Source: Aminobacter aminovorans
GTDB taxonomy: Bacteria > Pseudomonadota > Alphaproteobacteria > Rhizobiales > Rhizobiaceae
Direction: 5' to 3'
Assembly: GCF_900445235.1 (NCBI RefSeq)
Contig: NZ_UFSM01000001.1
Span: 862,501-926,500, forward strand
Length of the DNA stretch: 64,000 nt
This document shows positions 46,437 to 53,803 of the stretch, piece by piece (within the stretch, counting starts at the first letter, position 1; each line of letters begins with the position of its first letter). The notes under the pieces are model-generated. The model was not told the DNA's origin, made no database searches, and was given only the letters and a program-made list of their open reading frames with translations. The position numbers and the translations under genes are program-made.

Positions 46437-46966
46437 GTCGGCTCCCCCGTCGTTTCGCTCAGCGCTGCGAATGTCGGTCCGCTGGCAATGTAGGATCTCT
46501 GGTCGCTCGTCCATTCAAAGCCGAGCCTCACATAGAAGGGATGCGCCCGGGCGTTGTCGTCATCGACCGCCAGGCGCATGTAGACGCCGCCTCCGTTCAG
46601 GCAATGCCTGGCGACATGGCGCAAAAGCCGTTCGCCGACGCCGAGGCTGCGGAACCGCTGGTCGACGAACAGGTCCTGCACAAAGACCCCTGGTCGACCA
46701 TACCAGGTCGAGAAGACGGGAAAGAACAGGCACATGCCGGCGAAAACGCCGTCCACTTCGGCAATGACCGCCTCGAAGGCCGGCTTTTCGCCAAAACCGA
46801 AGCGCCTGATGTCGTCTTCGGTGCAGGCGACGCCGTCGGCCTCGCCGACATGCGCGGCAAGGCCGATGATCGCCTTCATCAGCAACGGCGAGTCGTCTGC
46901 GGTCGCTGGCCGGATAGCGATGCCGGCTGGCTCGGTCCTTTTGGTGTCCATAGGTGCATTCCGCAT
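46433..46966 (-). CDS. GNAT acetyltransferase, possible polyamine/amine acetylase
   Basis: A 177-residue acetyltransferase resembling spermidine/spermine-type N-acetyltransferases. It has IRPATADDSPLLMKAI, FPVFSTWYGRPGVFVQDLFV (the W-x-x-RPG-x-Y/F-x-EDLFV block typical of diamine acetylases), FRSLGVGERLLRHVAR for acetyl-CoA, and NARAHPFYVRLGFEW. Its stop overlaps the acetylpolyamine deacetylase start, which fits a shared amine substrate. The start may be 46966 or the ATG at 46951. Confidence 0.8.
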   Translation of the reverse strand: MRNAPMDTKRTEPAGIAIRPATADDSPLLMKAIIGLAAHVGEADGVACTEDDIRRFGFGEKPAFEAVIAEVDGVFAGMCLFFPVFSTWYGRPGVFVQDLFVDQRFRSLGVGERLLRHVARHCLNGGGVYMRLAVDDDNARAHPFYVRLGFEWTSDQRSYIASGPTFAALSETTGEPT

Positions 46967-47098
46967 TCAGTCGCGGAATTGATAGCATCCGGGCAAGGGG
47001 TGGGGAGGGGGAATAAGCCTCTGGCGCAAGCATCGCGGCATCATGGCCCGATACGTCGCAAAGCATTGTTGCTGGCGCTTGGTGCCGGTCGATGCGGC

Positions 47099-47488
47099 CT
47101 AGGCTTCCACCACCTTCAGGCGCTTGTCGAAGACGCCGAGGACACGGGCCAGTTCGTGGCCGCGCTTTAGGATCAGACCGCCGGCGGCAATGACCGAGAA
47201 GGCGCCCTGCTTGCGGGCGAGCTTGGGATCCTTGACGATCTGGAACAGCGGGGTTTCGCTGGTGCGACGAAAAACCGAAAAGACGGCGCGGTCGCTGAGA
47301 TGGTCGATGGCGTAGTCGCGCCACTCATTGGCGGCGACCATGCGTCCGTAGAGCCTGAGAATCTGGTCGAGTTCCCGTCTCTCGAATGCCACAGGGAGGT
47401 CTTGGCGCTCCCTGCGGGCCTCATGGAGCGGGATCAAAACTGCGGATGTCTCGCCATCCTCCGCCCCAGCAGCGCGATCAGTCATCAA
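47099..47488 (-). CDS. DUF2794 family protein
   Basis: A 129-residue conserved alphaproteobacterial protein. The DUF2794 core is FERRELDQILRLYGRMVAAN, EWRDYAIDHLSDRAVFSVFR and RTSETPLFQIVKDPKLAR, ending in LGVFDKRLKVV. The first 30 residues are variable and acidic. No signal peptide or membrane segment is seen. The function is unknown; the compact alpha/beta pattern suggests a cytoplasmic soluble protein. The gene is monocistronic, with noncoding DNA on both sides and the candidate structured RNA upstream in the opposite direction. Confidence 0.82.
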   Translation of the reverse strand: MMTDRAAGAEDGETSAVLIPLHEARRERQDLPVAFERRELDQILRLYGRMVAANEWRDYAIDHLSDRAVFSVFRRTSETPLFQIVKDPKLARKQGAFSVIAAGGLILKRGHELARVLGVFDKRLKVVEA

Positions 47489-47699
47489 TCGTTCCCTTGC
47501 AGAACATGACCTCGGCTAAAGAATCGCGCATTCGCACCCGAATTGCAACCCGGAACGGCGAAGCAACAGCTGTATGAAGAGTGTAAGGTAGCTTGCCGTA
47601 GCGGTAACGTTTGCGAGACAGACTGTCGGAATTGGTGATGACTCGCCACATTCCTGCCGTTTTTTATCCGCGCTGACGCCCCATTGTCCGACGAATTTA

Positions 47700-47866
47700 C
47701 CCTCGTTGCCTGAGACGGTTCGGTCCGGCACCGGCTCGTAAACCCCAAGCCCCCCGCCCACGGGCTAGAGTCGGATCGAACCAACCTCGGTTCCTTTTCA
47801 GGACGAGGTGCGACGATCCCAAAATCTGAAGCCGACGTCTGGCCAAAAGCCTGCGTCGGCTTTTTT
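47700..47866 (+). ncRNA. Candidate structured small RNA of unknown family
   Basis: Between two minus-strand genes (47489-47870) no protein gene is credible, yet the plus strand shows ordered structure. There is an 11-bp stem GGTTCGGTCCG 47717-47727 / CGGATCGAACC 47772-47782 (one G-T pair) with an inner stem AGCCC/GGGCT. A second hairpin ACCTCG 47784-47789 / CGAGGT 47804-47809 has an inner TCC/GGA pair. An intrinsic terminator follows at 47829-47866. This would be an RNA of about 165 bases. Bases 47489-47699 show nothing else. I do not recognise the family, and the 5' end is a guess. Confidence 0.5.
47829..47866 (+). terminator. Intrinsic terminator with no plus-strand gene upstream
   Basis: Stem AAGCCGACG 47829-47837 / CGTCGGCTT 47854-47862, inner GGC/GCC pair, followed by six T. 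On the opposite strand the T-run is missing, so it works mainly for a plus-strand transcript, although it could also act as a weak end for the DUF1223 gene. Confidence 0.75.
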
Positions 47867-47870
47867 GCTG

Positions 47871-48644
47871 CTACAGCGCCTTGGACGGCTTGCGCACCAC
47901 TGCCGCGCCGAGAATTGGGCCGGGCACGCCGTCCTTGCCGACAGCCTGCAACAGCACGGCGCAGCCACCCTTCTTTTCCACTTCGCTCTTGGGCAGCTCG
48001 AACCGTTGCATCTGGCCGTGCCACATGCCGGCGGTGTGCAGGTCGGTCACGGCATTCCAATAGGTGACGCTGCGGCCCTTGTTTTCGCCCTTCTGCAGGT
48101 CGACCATCTGCGGTGGCTGATAATGCACGATCACGACATGGGCGGGACTGGCTGGGCCGGCGGCAGCGCCGACCTCGATGGTGAAGGTATCACCATTATC
48201 GGTGACTTTGAGGTCGACATTCATGCCCTGGCCGGTCTCGGAAAGCTTGTCGAGCGCGCCGGTGACGTCCGCGCTCTTGGCGCCATTGACGTGGGTACGG
48301 CCATTGATGACGGCCTGGGGCGTGTAGACCGAGCGCGCGCCAAAAGCGCGCATATAGGCATATTGGCGTTCGGTGTTGTCGTTGCTGCCAAGCTTGTCCT
48401 GCCAGCCGAGGTAATCCCAGTAGGTGACGTGATAGGCGAGCGCGACCATGTCGTCCTGGGCGGCGAATTTGGCAAACAACTCGTCGGCCGGCGGACAGGA
48501 ATTGCAGCCCTGGCTGGTGAAGAGTTCTATGACGCCGATCGGGCGCACGGGTGCCTTGGTTGTCGAGTCGGCATGCGTTGCGCCGGTAAACCCGGCAAGG
48601 GCCAGCGCCACGGCTGCCAGCCGAAAATATCTGCGAAACTCCAT
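47871..48644 (-). CDS. DUF1223 thioredoxin-fold exported protein
   Basis: A 257-residue exported protein with a signal peptide (FRLAAVALALAGFTGATHAD, cleavage near residue 25). The thioredoxin-like domain starts with IGVIELFTSQGCNSCPPADE, whose CxxC (CNSC) near residue 48 is a likely redox site, then YHVTYWDYLGWQDKL and YTPQAVINGRTHVNG. The DUF1223 family is common in alphaproteobacteria, often near acnA and ccm genes, and is presumed to be a periplasmic thiol oxidoreductase; that is inference. The start follows GAGGATCT. A hairpin lies in the leader. Confidence 0.8.
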   Translation of the reverse strand: MEFRRYFRLAAVALALAGFTGATHADSTTKAPVRPIGVIELFTSQGCNSCPPADELFAKFAAQDDMVALAYHVTYWDYLGWQDKLGSNDNTERQYAYMRAFGARSVYTPQAVINGRTHVNGAKSADVTGALDKLSETGQGMNVDLKVTDNGDTFTIEVGAAAGPASPAHVVIVHYQPPQMVDLQKGENKGRSVTYWNAVTDLHTAGMWHGQMQRFELPKSEVEKKGGCAVLLQAVGKDGVPGPILGAAVVRKPSKAL

Positions 48645-48661
48645 GACCGATCCAGATCCTC

Positions 48662-48683
48662 AGCCGGCGAAACCGGCTTTTTT
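48662..48683. promoter_or_regulatory. Hairpin with plus-strand T-run in the DUF1223 leader
   Basis: AGCCGG-CGAAA-CCGGCT followed by TTTTT on the plus strand. It is terminator-shaped for plus-strand transcripts and sits 18 bases upstream of the minus-strand DUF1223 start, where in the mRNA it would form a leader hairpin next to the ribosome-binding site. Confidence 0.45.
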
Positions 48684-48843
48684 GTAGTGCTGAAATATGT
48701 GGCAGAAGCCTCATTCAACGGGAAGTCACGTTGCGGTGAAATTTTCAACAAGTGGCGTTTCCGCTACGTCAGCCTGTCGGGACAAATTACCATTATGCAA
48801 ATTGCTTGGCGGCGGTAGAATTGGGCTCTGGTGAGGCAAGGTG

Positions 48844-49569
48844 ATGCTGGAACAGTTCAGCCAACATCTCGATCTCTATTGCGAACGCACTGACATCGGT
48901 CTTTGGGCCGAGCCGTTCAATGCCGCAAGCAACATCGCCTTTTTCGCTGCTGGCCTTTGGGGTGTCTACGAGGCGCGGCGGCGCAATGCAGGTACGTTCG
49001 CCGAGGTTCTGGGCTGGTGGGTGGTGGCGATCGGCATCGGCTCGACGCTGTTCCACACCTTTGCCAACGAGGCGACCAAATGGGGCGACATCGTTCCGAT
49101 CGCCGGTTTCACGCTGGTCTATTCGTTGTTCAACCTGCGTCGCTTTGCCGGCATGGCATGGCCCAAGGCGCTGCTGATCTTCTTCGGTTTCTACATCGCT
49201 GTCGGGTTCGTCACCTACATGGTGCCCGACTGGCTGCGCGTCGCCTCCAACGGCACCACCGGCTACCTGCCGCCGTTCCTGGCGCTGATCTTTTTCGGCT
49301 GCGTGGTCATCGCCAGTGGCAGTCGCGCCGGCTGGTATAACATTGCCGCGGCCATGATCTTCCTGGCTGCCGTCACCTGCCGGGTCATGGACCCCCTGGT
49401 CTGCGATGCACTGCCCATCGGCACGCATTTCATGTGGCATATGCTCGACGGGCTGATGCTCGGCGTGTTGCTTGCCGCGACGACGCGCTACGGCACGCCG
49501 CGCGCAGGACAGGTACGTCGCGAAAATCCCGCGCGCAAGACGGCGGACGGTGCCTTACCCGGCCAGTGA
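48844..49569 (+). CDS. Ceramidase-like membrane protein (CREST superfamily)
   Basis: A 241-residue integral membrane protein with seven helices. Its ceramidase-family motifs are DLYCERTDIGLWAEPFNAAS (the E-x-x-NxxS metal-side motif), GIGSTLFHTFANEA (S-x-x-x-H) and the late GTHFMWHMLDGLMLGVL (H-x-x-x-H with D). These supply the zinc ligands used by alkaline ceramidases and other CREST hydrolases. A ceramide or other amide lipid substrate is possible but not shown. The start is the ATG at 48844 behind GAGGCAAGG. Its end overlaps zapE tail to tail by 15 bases. Confidence 0.8.
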   Translation: MLEQFSQHLDLYCERTDIGLWAEPFNAASNIAFFAAGLWGVYEARRRNAGTFAEVLGWWVVAIGIGSTLFHTFANEATKWGDIVPIAGFTLVYSLFNLRRFAGMAWPKALLIFFGFYIAVGFVTYMVPDWLRVASNGTTGYLPPFLALIFFGCVVIASGSRAGWYNIAAAMIFLAAVTCRVMDPLVCDALPIGTHFMWHMLDGLMLGVLLAATTRYGTPRAGQVRRENPARKTADGALPGQ

Positions 49570-50742
49570 AGCCGCCGGCTCGGTGTTCCTTTCGGCCCAG
49601 CCGTCGAGCCATTCGGCGCCCTGCATCTCGATAAGCCGCGACGACGTCCGGTCGAACTCGAAGGCCTCATGGCCGCGCCTGCCGACATAAAGCTTGTCGG
49701 GCGTGGCGGCGGCACTGATCACCAGCCTGATGTGCTGATCGTAGAGCGTGTCGACCAGAAGGATGAAACGCTTGGCCTCGTTGCGGTTGGCTTCCGCCAG
49801 TACAGGCACATGGTCGACAAAGATGGTCTTGTAGTGCGCGGTGATCGCGAGATAGTCGCGCGCCGCAAGTGGCTTTTCGCACAGATCGGCAAAAGCGAAG
49901 CGCGCGCAGCCGGCGACGGCGGCTGGCACGGCGACCTTGCGACCCTTGACCGCGACGGTGGCCGGTTCGGCCGTGGCGCCGTGGGTCACCTTTGCCCAAG
50001 CCTTGTCCATCGCCTTGTCCGCAGCCTCGCCGAGCGGGCTGATATAGACCGGCACCCGATCCAGCTTTTCCAGCCGGTAGTCGGTGTCGGCATCGAGATT
50101 GAGCACTGCGGTATTCTGCTCGAGCATGCCGATGAAGGGCAGGAACAGTTGACGGTTGAGGCCGTCGCGATAGAGATCGCGGGGCGCGACATTGGAGGTG
50201 GCGACGAGCACGACGCCACGTCCGAACAGTGCTGAAAACAGCCTGGACAGGATCATCGCATCGGCGATGTCGGTAACCGAGAACTCGTCGAAGCACAGCA
50301 CCCAAGCCTCTTCGCCAAGTGCTGCCGCCACAGGCGGGATCGGGTCGTCGTCGCGCGAGGTGCCATTCTTGCGCGCGGCCCGCTGCTTCTGGATGCGGTC
50401 GTGCACATCGGCCATGAAGTCGTTGAAATGGACGCGGCGCTTGTGCTTGACCGGCACCAGCTCGAAGAACATGTCCATCAGCATGGTCTTGCCACGGCCG
50501 ACGCCGCCATGGACGTAGAGCCCCTTGACGTGCTCGTGCTGCGGCTTGCGTCTGGCAAAAAGCCAGCCCAACGCGCTCGACTTGCGCGCCAGCCTCTTGT
50601 CGGAAATCTCGTCGATAAGCTTGTCCAGCGCTGCAACGATCTTAAGCTGCGCCGGGTCGTGGCGGATGTTGCCCAGCTCGACCAGATGGTCGTAACGCTG
50701 CCTGACGGTCACATGGGTCTGTAGGCCGTCACGCAGGTGCAT
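49555..50742 (-). CDS. zapE: Cell division ATPase ZapE (AFG1 family)
   Basis: A 395-residue AAA-type ATPase. It has Walker A GGVGRGKTM (near residue 83), Walker B VLCFDEFSVTDIADAM with the following sensor region, LVATSNVAPRDLYRDGLNR and RFAFADLCEKPLAARDYLA. It is related to yeast AFG1/LACE1 and to E. coli ZapE, which acts on FtsZ rings and on envelope proteins under stress. The C-terminal tail after IEMQGAEWLDGWAERN is short and alanine-rich. The start is the ATG at 50742. Confidence 0.9.
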   Translation of the reverse strand: MHLRDGLQTHVTVRQRYDHLVELGNIRHDPAQLKIVAALDKLIDEISDKRLARKSSALGWLFARRKPQHEHVKGLYVHGGVGRGKTMLMDMFFELVPVKHKRRVHFNDFMADVHDRIQKQRAARKNGTSRDDDPIPPVAAALGEEAWVLCFDEFSVTDIADAMILSRLFSALFGRGVVLVATSNVAPRDLYRDGLNRQLFLPFIGMLEQNTAVLNLDADTDYRLEKLDRVPVYISPLGEAADKAMDKAWAKVTHGATAEPATVAVKGRKVAVPAAVAGCARFAFADLCEKPLAARDYLAITAHYKTIFVDHVPVLAEANRNEAKRFILLVDTLYDQHIRLVISAAATPDKLYVGRRGHEAFEFDRTSSRLIEMQGAEWLDGWAERNTEPAASLAG

Positions 50743-50859
50743 GGCTCACTCTGGCACGAATACGAACGTCTGATGTTTGTTGCCGCGCGTCCGAGCGGAC
50801 GCGCAAAAACCTATGCATGATCCGGTCGCGAAATCGAATCCGATCTTCGGCGTCATGCC

Positions 50860-51402
50860 TTAGCGGTTGAGCGAAATCGGCAGGCCGTTGGAGGTCTGGC
50901 CGTCGAAGCGGCCTTCGCCCGACTGATAGAGCCTGGCCAGCGGCGAGCCGGCTTCATCGAACAGGGTCAGCTGCTTGCCGGCGACGTTCCATGATTTGAC
51001 GCCGTCTATCGGTGCCGGGCAGCGCAGCGGGCCGGCACGGAAGCCCTGGCCGAACTTGGTCTGCGGCGTCGCCACTTTGCAGCTCTGGCCGGAAACCGAA
51101 GCGCTCCACACGCCAGCCACGCTGGTTGCGGTGATGTCGGGTGCGTTGGCGGCGGCAGCACCACCGTCGGCGGGCAGGGCTGCGACCTGGGTCTGTGCCG
51201 GGGCGGCCGGGAACTGCGAGGCGCCAGCGGCACCCGGTGCCGAGGGTGGCGGCAGCTGGCCACTGGTCACCGTGCCGGCGGGTGCCGCAGGCAGCGGGGC
51301 CGGCTGGGTGTCCATCGAGGAAAGGCGCGTGCTGTTACAGCCGGCTGCCGCCAGAAGCGCCACCAGCGATGCGGCCAGCAGGCCGGTTTTCGAAAAAGCC
51401 AT
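50860..51402 (-). CDS. omp19: Outer-membrane lipoprotein Omp19, AprI/Inh protease-inhibitor domain
   Basis: A 180-residue lipoprotein. The lipobox LAAAGC places the acylated cysteine at residue 22. A flexible Pro/Ala-rich linker (about 30-85) is followed by a C-terminal AprI/Inh domain: AGVWSASVSGQSCKVATPQT and FGQGFRAGPLRCP (two cysteines), then FDEAGSPLARLY and GRFDGQTSNGLP. The C-terminal wording closely follows Brucella Omp19, a surface lipoprotein that inhibits host proteases. In a free-living relative it may guard the envelope against proteases. Start 51402 has GGAGGGAAT upstream. Confidence 0.87.
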   Translation of the reverse strand: MAFSKTGLLAASLVALLAAAGCNSTRLSSMDTQPAPLPAAPAGTVTSGQLPPPSAPGAAGASQFPAAPAQTQVAALPADGGAAAANAPDITATSVAGVWSASVSGQSCKVATPQTKFGQGFRAGPLRCPAPIDGVKSWNVAGKQLTLFDEAGSPLARLYQSGEGRFDGQTSNGLPISLNR

Positions 51403-51622
51403 TGCATTCCCTCCGTGGGGCAGTTCTGGGGGCGCCCCCGCGCGATCGACAGTTCGCCTCTAAAGCGGCGAAGTTGGCAGAATTTCAACCTGATATGGTT
51501 AAAATAGGGTTTGCGTATGAAATTGTTGCAAAATTGTCTCAATAGGCCAGCGTGGCGCGAGACTGGTAATTCGGCGATGTTTCCGCCATATAGGCCCCAA
51601 ACAGCCGCGAGACTTACCGACC

Positions 51623-52507
51623 ATGGCCATTGAGGCCCCTTTCGCCAAGATGAACGGGCTCGGCAACGACATTATCGTTGCCGACATGCGCGGCCGCGCG
51701 GATCGCGTTATGCCTGCCGCGGCGATTGCGCTGGCGGCCGATCCGGCGACCAAGTTCGACCAGATCATGGCGATCCACGACCCGCGCACGCCGGGTACGG
51801 TCAACTACATCGAGATCATCAATTCCGACGGCACCCACGCCCAGGCCTGCGGCAACGGCACGCGCTGCGTCGTGCAGGCGCTTGCCGCCGAAACCGGGCA
51901 GAAGGTGTTCACCTTCGAGACCATCGCCGGCATCCTAAATGCCGAAGAACATGAGGACGGGTCGATTTCCGTCGACATGGGCATTCCGCGCTTTGGCTGG
52001 CAGGACATTCCGCTTGCCGAGGAGTTCCGTGACACGCGCGCCATCGAGCTGCAGATCGGGCCGATCGACGCGCCTGTACTGCATTCGCCATCGGTTGCCT
52101 CGATGGGTAATCCCCACGCCATCTTCTGGGTCGACAACGACGTCTGGTCCTACGACCTCGACCGTTTCGGTCCGCTGCTCGAAAACCATCCGATCTTCCC
52201 CGAGCGCGCCAACATCTCGATCGCCCAGGTGACCTCGACCGAGACGCTCAACCTGCGCACCTGGGAACGTGGCGCCGGCCTGACGTTGGCTTGCGGCTCG
52301 GCTACCTGTGCTGCCGCCGTTTCCGCCGCGCGCACCGGCCGCACCGGTCGTAGCGTGACCGTTACCGTGCCGAGCGGCGGGACGCTGAAGATCGACTGGC
52401 GCGCCGACGACCACGTCGTCATGACCGGCCCGGCCGAATGGGAATTCTCCGGCAGCTTCAACCCGGCCACCGGCGCCTGGCGCCGCGACCAGCAGGACGT
52501 CGCCTGA
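51623..52507 (+). CDS. dapF: Diaminopimelate epimerase
   Basis: A 294-residue PLP-independent epimerase converting LL- to meso-diaminopimelate for lysine and peptidoglycan synthesis. The two catalytic cysteines are in [13 protein letters not shown] (near residue 76) and [14 protein letters not shown] (near 227). [13 protein letters not shown] at the N-terminus and [12 protein letters not shown] are family blocks. The start at 51623 gives the canonical N-terminus. Its TGA overlaps the mtaB ATG (TGATG), so translation is coupled. It starts the conserved run dapF-mtaB-ftsY-ispZ. The promoter must lie in 51403-51622, which has AT-rich segments near 51490-51540. Confidence 0.93.
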   Translation: MAIEAPFAKMNGLGNDIIVADMRGRADRVMPAAAIALAADPATKFDQIMAIHDPRTPGTVNYIEIINSDGTHAQACGNGTRCVVQALAAETGQKVFTFETIAGILNAEEHEDGSISVDMGIPRFGWQDIPLAEEFRDTRAIELQIGPIDAPVLHSPSVASMGNPHAIFWVDNDVWSYDLDRFGPLLENHPIFPERANISIAQVTSTETLNLRTWERGAGLTLACGSATCAAAVSAARTGRTGRSVTVTVPSGGTLKIDWRADDHVVMTGPAEWEFSGSFNPATGAWRRDQQDVA

Positions 52508-53790
52508 TGGCGGTCGACGTCGTTACCTTCGGCTGCCGCCTCAACACCTATGAGTCAGAGGTGGTGAAGCGCGAGGCCAAGGCCGCAGGCCTTGATGAAC
52601 TCAAGGGTGGCGCGGTCATCTTCAATACCTGCGCGGTGACGAGCGAAGCTGTGCGCCAGGCCAAGCAGTCGATCCGCAAGGCGCGGCGCGAAAACCCGGA
52701 CGCACGCATCATCGTTACCGGTTGCGCCGCCCAGACCGACCCTGCGGCCTTTGCCGGCATGGCCGAGGTCGACCTGGTGCTCGGCAACGAGGAAAAGCTC
52801 AAGGCGCACAACTACCGGGCGCTGCCCGACTTCGGCGTCAACGATTTCGAGAAGGCCCGCGTCAACGACATCTTTTCCGTGCGCGAGACGGCTGGCCATC
52901 TGGTCGATGCCATCGAGGGCCGCGCGCGTGCCTTCGTGCAGGTCCAGAACGGTTGCGACCATCGCTGCACCTTCTGCATCATTCCTTACGGCCGCGGCAA
53001 TTCTCGCTCGGTGCCGATGGGCGCGGTGGTCGAGCAGATCAAGCGTCTCGCCGGCAACGGTTATGCCGAGGTGGTGCTGTCGGGCGTCGACATGACCAGC
53101 TATGGCGCCGACCTGCCCGGCGCACCGCGTCTGGGCAAGCTGGTCAAGACCATCCTGCGCCAGGTGCCTGATGTGCAGCGCCTGCGTCTGTCCTCGATCG
53201 ATTCGATCGAGGCCGACGAGGACCTGCTCGAGGCGGTCGCCACAGAGGCGCGGCTGATGCCGCATCTGCATCTGTCGCTGCAGTCGGGCGACGACATGAT
53301 CCTGAAGCGCATGAAGCGCCGCCACCTGCGCGACCAGTCGATCAAGTTTTGCGCCGATGTGCGCAAGCTTCGCCCCGACATCGTCTTCGGCGCCGACATC
53401 ATCGCCGGCTTCCCGACCGAGACCGACGAGATGTTCGAGAATTCGATCCGTGTCGTCGAGGAGTGCGGTCTGACCCATCTCCACGTTTTCCCGTTCAGCC
53501 CGCGCGAGGGCACGCCCGCCGCGCGCATGCCGCAGGTCCGGCGCGAGATCGTCAAGCAGCGCGCCGCCCGCCTGCGCGCCGCCGGTGACGTCAATTATGC
53601 GCGCCATCTCGAAAGCCTCAAGGGCTCGTGCCAGAAGGTACTTGTCGAGCGCGAGGGGCTCGGCCGGACGGAAGGTTTTACGCTCGTTGCGCTCGATCAG
53701 GGTGCTGCGGGCGAAATCATAGAGGTCGACATTGCCGGACATGACGGCGAGCGGCTTGTAGCGGCACCGGCCGCCGCGCGCGCGGCCTGA
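52507..53790 (+). CDS. mtaB: tRNA t6A37 methylthiotransferase MtaB
   Basis: A 427-residue radical-SAM enzyme that adds a methylthio group to t6A37 of tRNAs. The UPF0004 domain has the cluster cysteines in FGCRLNTYESE (Cys10), FNTCAVTSEA and VTGCAAQTDP. The radical-SAM cluster is CDHRCTFCIIPYGRGNSRS (CxxxCxxC, near 157). Later blocks are MPHLHLSLQSGDDMILKRM, DIIAGFPTETDEMFENS and HVFPFSPREGTPAARMPQV. The C-terminal TRAM-like part is short. The start at 52507 overlaps dapF and gives the standard N-terminus. Confidence 0.93.
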   Translation: MAVDVVTFGCRLNTYESEVVKREAKAAGLDELKGGAVIFNTCAVTSEAVRQAKQSIRKARRENPDARIIVTGCAAQTDPAAFAGMAEVDLVLGNEEKLKAHNYRALPDFGVNDFEKARVNDIFSVRETAGHLVDAIEGRARAFVQVQNGCDHRCTFCIIPYGRGNSRSVPMGAVVEQIKRLAGNGYAEVVLSGVDMTSYGADLPGAPRLGKLVKTILRQVPDVQRLRLSSIDSIEADEDLLEAVATEARLMPHLHLSLQSGDDMILKRMKRRHLRDQSIKFCADVRKLRPDIVFGADIIAGFPTETDEMFENSIRVVEECGLTHLHVFPFSPREGTPAARMPQVRREIVKQRAARLRAAGDVNYARHLESLKGSCQKVLVEREGLGRTEGFTLVALDQGAAGEIIEVDIAGHDGERLVAAPAAARAA

Positions 53791-53803
53791 CGAAAGCGAC
53801 CGC

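Noticed and set aside
47755..47800. tRNA-like stretch (GGTTCGATCC on the minus strand)
   Set aside because: It resembles a T-arm, but no matching acceptor, D-arm or anticodon arm is found on either side. It is better explained as part of the 11-bp stem of the candidate RNA.
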